From the NCBI GenBank assembly GCA_002179805.1, contig NAVB01000054.1:1-64000 (forward strand): 64,000 nucleotides of DNA, in the 5' to 3' direction. The DNA comes from Acanthamoeba lenticulata. Taxonomy: Eukaryota > Discosea > Longamoebia > Acanthamoebidae. Positions 1 through 11,708 of the stretch are shown in pieces. The first letter of the stretch is position 1; every line of letters begins with the position of its first letter. Both the position numbers and the translations under genes were made by a program. Under the pieces are notes generated by a model. The model ran no database searches, was not told the DNA's origin, and saw only the letters and a program-made list of their open reading frames with translations.

Positions 1-36
1 ATTATTATTATTTTGTTATGTTTTTTGGGCGCGCAG

Positions 37-556
37 AAAAATGACAGAGACGTACGAGCGGGCCTTCCACTTCCTCAACCAGCGTGGCATCTCCATCCGT
101 ACGGCCGCTCTTTCTTTTCAATGCCTCGTGCCTCGTGTACGATGATCAACTCACACGAGTGTTCTCGATCGATGCAGCCAAGCGATTCTTGTCGGCGCGC
201 ATCACGCCGCTTCTGGACCACTCGAGCCCGAGCACCGACCCGCCCAACGACGATGATGGTACCGTGTCGTCGCGTGAACCTCGACTTGCTCTCACCGTGA
301 TGACAACGTCGCTCACGTGTATTTTTTGGGAAACTCAGATTGTGCCCCGATGCTGTCGTCCTCTACTCCTCCTTCTTCCTCTTCTTCTTCTTCATCTGAT
401 CCGTCGCCGGAGCAGCTCATGCCGCCGGTCCCGATGTCCCCGCTGCAGCCGCCGCCCTCCCCGCTGTATCCCCTCCCGGCCTCGCCCTCTGTTGGCGACC
501 TGTCGTGGCTCCTCCAGTTGACGCCCGGCGCCGACCGACGGTCAAGGGAAGCCTGA
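37..556 (+). CDS. 3' end of an unrecognised gene (partial)
   Basis: Three exons join in a consistent frame: 37-98, 160-258 and 339-556. Introns 99-159 (GTACGG...GAG) and 259-338 (GTACCG...CAG) both fall in phase 1. The sequence before position 37 ends in GCGCAG, so it looks like an intron and the gene probably starts outside the window. An ATG at 41 in the same frame is the alternative start. The peptide begins MTETYERAFHFLNQRGIS, continues with a short helical stretch, and ends in a Ser/Pro-rich tail before the TGA at 554-556. No family is recognised. A cluster of AATAAA-like hexamers follows at about 650-668 and could serve this gene's 3' end and that of the convergent gene downstream. Confidence 0.5.
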
Positions 557-751
557 ACAACTCTGCTAGTTACGGCCACAGCCAAGGCGCTAAAAACGCG
601 TTTGCGGTCATTCGAGCCAAGTGTACAGGCGCTTGCATCGATGATTGTCGAATAAATAATAAATAAATAGTTTGGGAGGAGAAAAAAGAAAACAAAATTA
701 CATGTGTGGGTGTTGTCTTCTCCTCGGGGCTCGCTCGCTCGCTCGCTCGCT

Positions 752-3433
752 TCACTGGAGCAGCTCGACGTAGTTGGAGGGGAACTTGCCGTAGGTGCCC
801 TGCTGATTGCGCCCATAGTACCAGCCCTCGTCGTCCTCGTCTTCGATGCTGAGGAGGTCGCCCTCGCTGATGGTGAGCTCACCCTCGTCCTCGGCGTTGT
901 AGGCGTACAGCGCCTTGCATCGGTCGTACTTGACCTCACCGCCATAGCCGCCGCCACCGCCGCCGCTGCCGCCCGTGGGCGTGCTTTCGCCCGACACCAC
1001 CGTGACCTGAGCCGACGAGGGCGAGGGTAAGGCTGTCAGGCCCGTGGTCGAGGGAGGGGGTGGGCCACTTGAGTGAGGGAGCACGTACGTGATTGGAAGG
1101 GAAGACGCCAACACGGCCGTTGAGCTCGCCCTCCCACCAGCCGCTGTCGTCCTGGTAAGTCACCTGCTCGTCGACGACGAACGGGATGATTTACGTTAAT
1201 TGACGACTAAAAATGAGTTGAACCCAAGAAAGACGTGCCTTGATGATGGCGCCTTCGGCAAAGCAGAGCTCGTTGGGCTCGGAGGTCTGGTAGGCGTACT
1301 GGGCCCGCACGACGATCTCGCTGCCGTTCATGGCCGGCGCCGTGGGCGTGGTCTGCAGACAAGCCGGTGGTGAGCTTCCACGCGCAGGCCTGTCGAGTGG
1401 CCGAACACACAAACACAGCAGCGTACCTCGAAGGAGCTCGAGGGCGACGCGGCAAAGGGCGCCACCGGCGCGCTAATGGAGGGCGACATGGACCTGACGG
1501 CGCCCGACGACGACGACATCGGGGAGCTGGAGAAGCCTCCCGAGTTGGACGCTGGCGAGTACGACGAGGGTCCTGGCGAGGTCCACCACGCCGCACAAAT
1601 ATTAGCCGTAAAAATCACAAAACAATAAACAAATTAAAAAAATAACAGACAAAATAAAACATAAAAAATTAATTAAAAAATGAGCACCTGGAGAGGCGGG
1701 CTTGCAGGCGCCCAGCACTGAGTCGTAGGCCTCGTACTCGGTGCGGGGCGGCGGGGTCTTGCCGGTCTTGCTGCTGGCGATGAACGCGCGCACGTCTTGG
1801 TCGGCATTGATGCCGGAGGTGGCCTGCAACACCGACCCGCGAGTGAATACAAGGGCTAATTCTTATCACATTTTTAAAATATAATTAAAAATACACAGAT
1901 TAGAATCTGATATTTCAAAGAACGAACCGAGTTCATGGTGTCGCAGGAACTGCTAATGACGGGGTGCACGGTGGCCTGCGCCGCCACAAAGGCGTTCAAG
2001 CTGGTCTTCATCATTCCCACGCGGCCCTCCTCCATGGTTTGCATTTCCTGCAATAAAACATGAAAATTAAGCATTAATTTTTTTATTAAAAATATTAAAA
2101 AAGATTATAATAAAAGAGAATTGTCTGTTTTGGTTTTGCGAGTGTGTGTACCTGAAGAATCTGAGGCATTTCAGAGTCGTAGAACCGCGACTCCATGTTC
2201 TTGAGCTTCTCCACCGACTTCTTGTACTCGTCATCGGCCTTCTCGGCAGTCTTCACCTCGGCCTGCAGCTTCTTCTGGTTCTGCTCGAGCACAACCAGGG
2301 TTGGGAACGTTGTTGTTGATGATGATGACGGCGAGGACGCATGAAGTTAGGCCCAGTGCCATGACGGTGCGGTCACGCACCTTGGGGTTGGGATCCGCGT
2401 TGGCCTCGGCCTGCACGGCGTCCTGCTTCTTGCGGGAGCTCTCGTACTTGGACTTGGCCTTCTCCACCGTCGATTGGGCCGCCTGGAGCTGGCTCAGCAG
2501 CTTCTTGCCGTTGGCCTTGAGCTGTGGACACACAGGGCGCGAACGAGCGAGTGTGAGTGCGCTTTCGCCGCCGTGATCGAATCGCACGTGATCAAGAGGT
2601 CTGCGCCAGACGCACCTCCTTGCGCGTCTTGGCGTTCTCCGCGAGCCAGTTCTTCTGCGTGGCCTCCACGTCGGTGCCCAAGCGCTCCGCAAACGCCTGC
2701 ACGCAGGAGCCAATGGGGCGTTGAGGAAGGCAAAGAGAAGAGGCTTCGTCTCCTTCGACGTCTGCAAACAAGCCATACCGAGTGTGCGTTGGCGATGGTA
2801 TCGGTCTCGGCCTTGACCACGTTCCACGCACTGTCGAGGGTTCTGTGGATGATGATGGTGATGATATAGATATCATCGTCAGGAACGGGGTCCCAACCCT
2901 GCGGGTGAGGTTGTGGGCAGGTACCCGATATCGCAGACCTTGACCGACTTGACGAGGGCATTGAGCTTCTTGGCATACTCGAGCTCAATTTCGCGCCTGT
3001 GCGTCGTACAACAAAACAGCAAGAATATTATTACAAAAAAAGGGTGAAATAAAGCGAAAACAAACACACAATATAGCCCAAGAAATAAGTTTTAAAAAGA
3101 GGAGGACATGAAGGTACCGCTTCTTCACAAAGTTGTAAACTTCAGTCACGAATTTCTTGCTGTCGCTGCTCTTCTTGGCCACCGCCGTAAATCCATCCTG
3201 TGTGTACGCACATACACAGCCGGTACGCACTCAGCAAGCACGCGCCTTGCCGACGTAAAATCACCAGGAAGTACCCATAATTCATCAGAAAATCCCATCT
3301 TGCGAGGTTGTGTTTCTGATTTTGTTGTGTTTTATTGCTGTGGGAGCACTTGCTTCTCTCTTTGGCTTTCGGTAAACAAATTACGTGAGTCGACAACTCC
3401 GTAACCAGTTGACATGAGCTTGTTGTCGCGCAT
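752..3433 (-). CDS. F-BAR domain protein with two C-terminal SH3 domains
   Basis: The spliced protein is about 500 residues in roughly a dozen exons. The N-terminal 250 residues form an FCH/F-BAR domain: an exon with DGFTAVAKKSSDSKKFVTEV, then KKRREIELEYAKKLNALVKS (typical FCH signature), then long charged helices that include ANGKKLLSQLQAAQSTVEKA. A Ser/Pro-rich linker leads to two SH3 domains. The first has AQYAYQTSEPNELCF, then GWWEGELNGRVGVFPSNHV. The second has CKALYAYNAEDEGELT and ends GKFPSNYVELLQ, with ALYAY, WW/WY and SNYV contacts all present. F-BAR proteins of this layout (PACSIN, CIP4 and Nwk relatives) bend membranes and recruit N-WASP or dynamin through SH3, as in endocytosis. 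The ATG at 3433 is chosen because its exon joins the FCH exon; it lies only 78 bp from the stop of the next gene on the same strand. Confidence 0.85.
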
Positions 3434-3511
3434 GCGACCTCCCACGTGCGTCAACAAAAGGCACACTTTCTTTTGTTCTTCCCTTGTTCCCGTACTTGTG
3501 CTGTGTGGCGA

Positions 3512-6500
3512 TCAGGCGTCGCCAGTCTTCTTCTTGATCAACTTGCCCGCTTCGGCCAAGAGGACGTCGGCTGTGGTGCCGTTCTTCGTTGCCTCTCGCT
3601 GCAGCCACCTCTCGGCCTGGCCATCCCCCACAAGCAGGTATGTGAGGGCCGATCGTCATTCCATGAAGAGCCACCGGGGCGTGTACCTTGCGAGCCAGGA
3701 GCTGCCAGTTGAGCTTTTGCGCGGCGTACCGGATCTGAAGGAGGGCGAGCGCGATCGCCGTCGCCCACACGTCCGCAGGCGCGATGTCCTCTGTCGCCGC
3801 CATCGCCTTCTGCTCGCCCGATTCAACAGACAAAGTGAGATTCGATGAGCCAGCGCGTCACGGCAGTGGCCATTCAGCGAGAGGCAAGTACCCGAGGCGA
3901 CTTGCCGCCGGCCGTGTTCTTGCGCTTCTTGCCGGCGCCGTCAGGGAAGACGCGGGCAAGCGTCTCCTTGAACTCTTTGTCCGACAGGATGGACGCGAGG
4001 TGGGGCGCAAGCTCGGCCGCCGCCCAGCTCCCGTCGTACCGCTGCGATAGCACCAGCGCCTTCATCTCGGCCGGCGGCGGGCCCGGCAGCGCCCTCACGT
4101 CGTCGGCTTCCGCTTTCGCGTAAGCCTCGGGCTCAGCCTCGGGCTCGGTTTTTGGCTCTGCCGTGGCTTCTCCCGCCTTCTCGTTCTCCTCGGCTTCGCT
4201 GTCCTCGTCGTCGCTCGCCTGGCGCCTCTCCTTGCCCTTGTCGCGGCTGATGTGGAGCGCGACGCCTTCCATGGGCGCCGCCTCATCAGCGACGGCCGAG
4301 ACGGGGGGCGGCGGGGCAGCGTAGATGCTCGAAGCCAAAGGCGTTTGGCTCGAGCGCTGACGTACGGCGAGCTTCTTGTCGAGGACGTGCTGCTCGAGCG
4401 CCTTCTTACACTGGTTCTCCGCTCGGGTTATGGCGCGCTGCTCCTTCTTGAGCTGGTCGCTTTCCTTGTTCTTGCTCTTCTTGGCGGCCCCACCTACGTC
4501 GAGCGCCTCCAGCGGTGCGCTTTGCACGGGCGCATCGCAGAGCGTGGCGCTGCTCGATGCCTGCGGCGCGGCGGGCGTCAGGAAGGAGGGCAAGCCCAGG
4601 CGCGGCAGCGCCATCCCGCCCTTCCTCTTGCTCTTCATCATCAGCATGCTGCTGCTGGACTTCTCGGCTTCGCAAGGCCGATCATACTTGGCAGAGGGCA
4701 GTGGCACGTCAAGCTGATCATCTCCAATGGCGTCGTACGACTGCTCGGCCACGACCGAGGCCTGAACGTTGCGGATCTGCATCGTTCCCTCCGTGGCTTC
4801 ATCGCGCTCCTGTAAAAGTCTGGTCAGCGACGAGCGTGAAGGCGAGGCCATGCGCTTCCGCCCCTGCACACACCCGACCATGAGCGCACCTCGACGGCAA
4901 TGAAATTGGTGTAGCGCGAGAGCACTGAGTAGGTCTCGGACAGCTCCACGATCTCGTCCTCGTGGTTCACCAAGTCCTGGCGTCGTTTTATCAGCATTTT
5001 CAGAGCCGTTGAGGCCGAGATAAGACAGGACACGTACATCGGCGACCTCGAGCTCCTTGATGAGCCGCCTGGCGGCGAGCGCGTGCAACGTGGCGCCCTT
5101 GCGTGGCTTCTGCGGCAGTCGCAACTCTGCCAAACAAAATGGCATTAAATCAATTAAAATAGAAATATCAATAATAATAAGAACAAACAAACAAACAAAG
5201 GAAGGGGACGAACTGGTTTCCCAGGGCTGAGTGCCGAGGAATCCGCGCAGGGTGACTTCGGCGTCGAACTCGGCGCCGCTCGACTTCTTGGAAGACGCGG
5301 CCAAGAAGGCATAAATCGTCAGACACTCGCCAGAGAAGAGGGGGCGCAGCTGCGCTGGCGTGACGGTCTCAGGCTTGACCGCGTCAGGCCACGCGAGCTG
5401 GAGCTCGGTCAGCGTGGGCTGCAGCATGCGCTGGACCTGTCGCATCACTGCACAGCGTCCCTCTGGTGGTCAGCGATCGATGTGCGGAGAAGGCCGCCAC
5501 GGTGATGATGGGATGAGGACGCACCCTTGGCCTCCATGAGGGGCTGCTCGGCCGTGATAAAGTCGGCGGTGCCACCACCGGCTTCAGCCAGGCCGCGCAC
5601 GAGCTCCTCGCTCGCGTCAGAGCCGATGCCAAACGCAAATACGCGCGTGTGGCGCGATTGCTGGAGCACAAAGGCTACACACTGAGGCGTGTTGAACACT
5701 TCGCCATCTGCAAGTCGAGCGGGGCCGAGCTCATGATCAGAAGTGGACAACGGAGAACGGGAGAGTCGAGGCGCCGCACCGGTGAGGAAGAGGATCTGGC
5801 GCAGCTGGCCGGGCGGGGGCGGCTGCTTGGCCACCTTCTCGAGCGCCTTGAGTACATCAGTTCCGCCCAAGTTGGCCCGCATCTCGGCGATGTACTTGGT
5901 CGCTGCGTATGCGTTGCCCGCGTCGACGACGTGGTGAGCCCTCAAGGCGTCCCCTCACAAGGACAAGGGCGTGGTGGTCAAGTCGTACCGCGCTGGAAGG
6001 TGTCGGGGTTGTAGGGCGCTGAGCCGTCCTTGAACAGGAAGTCGACCGTGGAGCCGAAGCCGACGATGTTGAACGAGACGCCTTCGGGGAGGCTCCGAAG
6101 GAGGAGCTGCAAACTGTCTCGCACCTGTGCGATGCGCTTGCCAGCCATGCTGGCCGAGCGGTCCACCAGGACGATGATCTCGCCATTGAGTTGCTCGCCC
6201 TCAGGCCAGACGAGCTCGGGCTGGACGGCAAGCATGGCGCACACCTTACCCCCGTCGTTCATCTCGAGCCGCGCCAGCTGATTCCTGTTGCGGTGTGGCG
6301 ACATGAGTCGGGCAGAGTCAGCGCCGCGCAGCCACACGACGCCATGGCCTCGGTCATTCATACCCGCCTAGCTCGGCCATGTTGACGAGCAGCACAAAGT
6401 CCTTGTCGAGCTGCTTCAGCTTGCCTCCAACATCCTGCCCACACACAGACAAGGAAGAGTCTCGACTGAGCCTTCAAGGTCAAACGGCCACGGAACACGG

Positions 6501-7703
6501 AGAAGGAGCACTGACCTCGAGCTGGGCGGTGCCCTCGTTGGCCGTCTCGCCTGCAGTGTACGCGATTTTGTGCGACGGCGAGGTAGCGCTCTCGATAGGC
6601 TTGCTCATGTCTGTTTAAGCGTCGACGCGGCAAAGATGAATGATCAGGATCCTTCCTTCACAAAGCTGCTCGGCGCCGAGAAGGTCATGAAGGACGTGAC
6701 AACGACAACGCACCTAGGTGGGCCTTGAGCGAGAAGTCGGGGATGTTGTATGTGACCTTCTGATTCCGGAAGAACTGCTTCTGCTTACGCGTTGTCGAGC
6801 GCAGACGCCACTCGGCCTGCCGAGTAGAGCAACAACCAACAACCCCGAGTCTTGACGGGTCAGCCAACAATCAACCCAATAAGCGCAACTCAAGAAGAGA
6901 GAAGGGACGCACAGCGCCATTATGGAAGTTGAGCTCCGTGACGTAGACGACCGTTACGACCACCTTATATTTTGAAAATTAATTCATAAATAAATAAAAA
7001 TGATCAAGAATAGAATTGAACGAACCACAGCCTTGGGCGGCAGGTTGCCCACGTTCAACTTGAGCATGTCCTTGTCATCTGCAAGAACAGCACAACATCA
7101 GTGAAATAGAGTTCAAAGGCGTGCTGAGCGCCTTGGGCCAAGACCTTGTGTAAGCATGTAGGCGCCATGGCCCGAGGCAATGGCATCATCGTAGTCGTTC
7201 AGCGCGTCCTCCTTTCGTTTGCAGACGCCTGTGTCGCCGACCACCAGCCCGACGTACAGCTTCACCAAAACGCACAACGGAGGAAACAGCCGCCCAAGGG
7301 GGCCATACCAGTGACCTTGCGGCCGTCGATCTCGGCGCGCAGCTCGCACACAGTGTTGGCCTCCTCGAGCGGGAACTGATATCTAGCGGTGCGCAACGCG
7401 TATGTGGCAACCCCAACGACTGTCACAGAAGGGTCGGCGGGACCAAGTGGCACACAACAAAACACGTACGTGGCTTCAATGGGTGTGCTCTCTTGGTTGG
7501 CAAACGTTTGCCGTATCTCGACCCGCACACAGTGGTCTAGCAGGGTGGCTTCCACGTGCACCGCCAGCAGAGGAACTGGCAAGGGCTTATGTTCCGGCCT
7601 CCGCACGTCGTCATAAAAGGCTAGGTAACCTGCAAGGGGGCCAAGTCAAGACTAGTACGCAAGAGAGCTTCAAGCGATCTTCCCTACCTCCACAACGGCA
7701 CAT
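3512..7703 (-). CDS. VIT and von Willebrand A domain protein (VWA5/PARP4-like)
   Basis: About ten exons give a protein of roughly 900-1,000 residues. The start MCRCGGYLAFYDDVRRP is split by a phase-1 intron. It leads into a VIT domain (PVPLLAVHVEATLLDHCVRV, then FANQESTPIEATYVF). The VWA domain follows with an intact MIDAS, IIVLVDRSASMAGKR, then VSFNIVGFGSTVDFLF, a GGTDVLKAL threonine site and VFAFGIGSDASEELVRGLAE. A charged, low-complexity, Lys/Glu-rich region follows. The C-terminus WATAIALALLQIRYAAQKLN and AERWLQREATKNG matches the helical tail of VWA5A-type proteins. The family is widespread in amoebae and often of unknown role; MIDAS implies metal-dependent protein binding. The stop is TGA at 3512-3514. 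Confidence 0.85.
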
Positions 7704-7919
7704 GGCTTGTTGTCTGGTCTGTCGTTGAGCAGACCAGAGAAAGGGCTTCTTCACCACAACGGTCTTTTCAGAGAGTTTTTTATTTGCCGACACTAATTTG
7801 GTTAAAGAAAGGTTTCTTTTTCTTTTGAAAAAAATATTGAAAAGCATGCACACGGGAAGGTTGCCCTGGTCTTTTTCTTTACATTTTTCCCTTGCCATTT
7901 CCTGTTGACGTGATCAGTG
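7704..7919. promoter_or_regulatory. Shared upstream region of divergent genes
   Basis: This 216 bp gap separates the start codons of the VIT/VWA gene (minus) and the large plus-strand gene beginning at 7920. It is AT-rich relative to the flanking exons and has T-runs around 7790-7885. No clear TATA box or known operator was identified. It must hold at least part of both promoters. Confidence 0.4.
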
Positions 7920-10900
7920 ATGAGCCTGGCGATGTACCCCGGCACCGTTCCGCGTCGACACCAGGCCGCTCACGCGTTACTGGAAGAAAAGCAGGAAGAA
8001 CAACTGCGCGAGGACGGGCCCACAGCACAACCAAAAAAAAGAACATCACCTAACCCCAGCTGTGTACGCCACAGGAGTCCCAGTACGGGTTTCTCTTTGT
8101 CCCTCTCTTCGCTTTTCATTTTCTCATTTTCGTTTTTTTCTTTCGTGTGTTGTGGGCAAACAAGCTGTTCACTTGATGTGGAACGGCTGGACCGAGCAGC
8201 AGACGGCTTCCGTCTCTCCGCTCTCTAGCTCCAGCTCGGGCTCGAGCAGTGACGACAGCACAGAAACACTACGCCGGTGGCTGGTGGAAGAGGACATGCT
8301 CCGCCTGGAGGTGGAGCTACAGGAGCAGAAGCGGCTGCGACAACAAAGGAAGAACGAAAAACGACGGGCAAAAGAGAAGGCGGCCAAGGTCGGCCAGGGC
8401 CTCGAGCGGACAGCTGCCACCTCCACCTCCACTTCCTCCACCTCCACTTCCTCCACCTCCACAGCCTACTCGCTTCTGCAGCCCCCGCACCAGCAGCTGC
8501 ACCAAGCCTCCGCTGTACCCACCTACAGCGGCATTCGGCTGGGGCCAGCAGGAGGGGGCTGGGGACCTTTCCCTGCGGGGCTGCCCTCTTACGCGCCCGC
8601 GCCGTATAGTCATCCCGACCCCCTCCTCCATCGTCGTTTCCACGGCCCCGAGGCGGGAGATAGAGCTGGAGCACCTTTCTTCACCACGGTACCCAATCGT
8701 GAGCGTGATTATGACGTCGCGCTTCACGGCCGCTACACCAACCCGCCAGAGCCTTGGTCGGCGTTCCTGGGGGACTCCCGGCATTTCCCCGACGGTCGGA
8801 CTTTTTTTGCTTCGGCGCGAGAGATGGACAGCTGGCCGACAGGGACGACCGAACCGCCGCTGATCGCGGCCGTGGCGGAAGCGGCGGCCACAACTACGAT
8901 GACCTCCCGGGCATCGGCGCTGGTGCAGGATGACTGGGACTGGCAACTGTTCCTGAGCGATTTTGTGGACGGACGAGCGGGCGAGCCGCACCAGCACCGC
9001 CAGCATGGGCAGCGGCAGCCCTCTCGACCAGCCCAGCGCCGCTCACGCCAGTGGCTCGCCGGAGCTCACTTCAACAACATGAGCCTCGCCATCACCTACC
9101 GGGACGTCTACGCCAAGTACGCGCTCCCCCTTTCGCCGCTTGGGCTCACCCGTTCTCAACAACAACTACCACCTGAACAATAACAGGTTCTTTTGGAGCA
9201 TATCGCCGCTGGCCGCGGGCGCGATGACCGAGGAGCTGGTGCGCTATGCGCTGACGTCGCCCGACGAGGCGCGCGAGAACTACCCGCTCGCGCTCAACGT
9301 CTACGTGTGTCTGCTCATCGGTACGAGGACCGCCGGGGCGAGCGGCCGCCAGATGAGGCGCTGACCGCCTTTCGCCTCCCCGCAGGAGCGACGCACAGCG
9401 GCAACCTGGAGATGGCCAAGCAGATGACCGAGAAGGCGCGATGGCTCATGAGCGAGGTGTTTGACAAGGCCGACTACAGCGTGGCCCAGGCGCTCTACGT
9501 CATGTCCCTCCACGTCCTTTACTACGAGGTACAGCAATTGCTTCGCTTCCCTCATGCGCGCTGTGGTCGAGAATCTGAAGCATGTGGCCGCGCGCGCAGT
9601 GCGACTTGGATCGGTGTGGATACTACATGGAGCTCGCGGCCAGCATCTGCCGAAGCGTCGGCCGGCTCAACAGCGACACCTTCCTGCGCTGCATCTACGG
9701 CGCCACGTTCCTGCCCTCGACCTCGGCCAAGGAGCTCATCCAGCTCCGACGAGAATACCTCAAGGCCCGCCGGCTGCCCTATTGCCAGCCGGACCTCGCG
9801 CTGGAGGCGCTCGAGCGCGCCGGCCTACCTGCGATCAACGCGGTCGACAGGGGCAACTCAATCGGCATGCTGCTGCTGAACGTGATGGCCGGCCTGTCCA
9901 TCTACAAGTCGCGCGTGAGCACACAGCCCACCGTGAGGAGCGAGATCGAGCGACGGCACCTCAGCCCACTGCTCTCGGCCCTGAACAGGCTCGAGTCGCA
10001 GCTGTGTGCCGAGAGCGAAAGCGAAAGCGAAAACGAAAACGACGTGGAGGAGGAGGGTAGCCAGAGGTCCGACGCGCGATTACCATACATGCAGCGCGTC
10101 TCGTTCCTCATGTGCGTCAAAGCCTTGCAAGCCGACTACGCGCGATGCCTCGAATTGCCGGACCTCGCGCTGCGCTCCTCGCTCGGGTTCCTGTGGCTCA
10201 CGCAACGCAACGCCCACTTCATGCAGTTCATGTACTGCGGCATGCAGCCCATGATCTCCATCGTCGTTGGTGCGCTTCCCTCCTCACCCCAGCTGGCCCC
10301 TTGGCGGCGCCCTTGGCTCACCAACTTTATTATGCCGGCCACCAACAGAGACCTTTACGGAGCTGCGGCGATGGCGCGACCTGAAGGAGCTCCTCGACCT
10401 GCTGCAGCCGCTGGGCTCCACGTACCCCATGATCGGCGGCCTCTTCACCACGTTCTACGGGCTGCTCGAGGGCAAGCCGCTGCGCAACGAGTCCGGGCCG
10501 GGTCTGGAGCCTGGAACCGATTACGGCTTCAGCTTGTTGGGCCAGGGCTACACCAGCGATACCGCAACGCCGCTCGCCGTCTCTGCGGGCGAAAAGGCGG
10601 CGGCAACGACGCCGAGGACGGTCGAGAAGCGAAGGCGCGAGGGCTCGTGGTCCACCAGCACGCCATCCCCGCTCGGGTCGCCGAATGCGGCCGGCTCTAC
10701 GTCGACCCCCACGCCCGCCACGCAGTGGCCCGAGCCGCTCGGGCAGCCGGCCCTGGACGCTACGCCTCCGCGGCCCGAGCGGGAGGCGCCGCACATCTCG
10801 CCCGCCTTCCTACCGACGCCTGTGCCGATCATGGTGACGCCGGCTTCCGTTCATCAACAGGCGGCCGCCGCTGTCGCCATGCCGCCAAACAAGCCTTGCA

Positions 10901-11460
10901 CGGAGTGGCAGCAGTCGTCCGTCGTCGGGGCCGGACCCACGAGCTTCCTCCCCTTGCGCCCCTCTGCCCAGGCGCCTGCCCTTCAGCAGCTCGGCCGCCC
11001 CGCCGACTCGTCACCGCAGTTCCAAACTGGACTGCAGAGCCAGCCGAGGCCAGCGACGACGTCGGCAACGACGCCCGCGGTGGATGGGTCGACGTTCCCG
11101 CACTACGCCTACCCTTTGTTGACGACGTCGGCATCAGCCTTTCCTGCTGCGGATCTGCAGGTTTTTGCGGGCCACTCGGCTTCTTCCACGACTTCGTCGT
11201 CGTCGTCGCCGCCGCCGAGGAAGGAGCCCTTTACGGACAGCGGCGGCCCACAACCGTCCAACACGAGAGCGCAGCCGAAAGAGACCCAACACAACAAGAA
11301 GCAAAAGGACAAGTGGCGATGGCACAAGTTCGCAGCGGTCGAGGGCGAGGAGGAGCTCGTCCAATTCAAACAAGCGCCAGCACGCCCACGCAGGCGAATG
11401 AAGAAGACGGTCGCAGCAACCTCAGCCGCGCCAGCCTCATCTGGGGCAAGTGCCCAGTGA
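7920..11460 (+). CDS. Large protein with possible transcription-factor middle-homology region
   Basis: Six exons (7920-8061, 8165-9116, 9187-9320, 9386-9528, 9600-10269, 10349-11460) join in consistent phase to about 1,050 residues. Near residue 90 there is a highly charged helix (EEDMLRLEVELQEQKRLRQQ followed by a Lys/Arg-rich block). The order is coil then basic, the reverse of a bZIP. Low-complexity Ser/Thr/Pro-rich stretches follow. The central block (PLALNVYVCLLIG, then KQMTEKARWLMSEVFDKADY, then DLDRCGYYMELAASICRSVG and SLGFLWLTQRNAHFMQFMYC) is helical. It resembles the middle homology region of fungal-type regulators, where a similar turnover and row of helices follows a zinc cluster. 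No zinc cluster is visible. The C-terminal 350 residues are Pro/Ser/Thr-rich and end basic. Assignment as a regulator is tentative; the coding call itself is firm. Confidence 0.65.
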
Positions 11461-11708
11461 CGAGCTGTTGATGGTCGTCGAGGTTACCCGTCGGAGCTAT
11501 GTCTCCACGTAAAAGAAATGAATAGGCTCGCCCCGACCGTTGCGCTGTTGTTTTTGGTCGTTGGCGCTGTTTCTTCTGTTCTCTTCATCAAAAGCGCTCG
11601 TTGTTGTGGCGTCCGTTTTGCCGCGTACTGAAGGCTGGAGAAGAGAAAGCGATTCGTTGAGCCAACGCGGCTGCATCTTTGACGGACTTTTTTTAAAAGA
11701 GAGGCACC

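Noticed and set aside
3381..3833. 150-codon minus frame as an independent gene
   Set aside because: It mixes the last exons of the VIT/VWA gene with intron and the first exon of the F-BAR gene; frame agreement supports those two genes instead.
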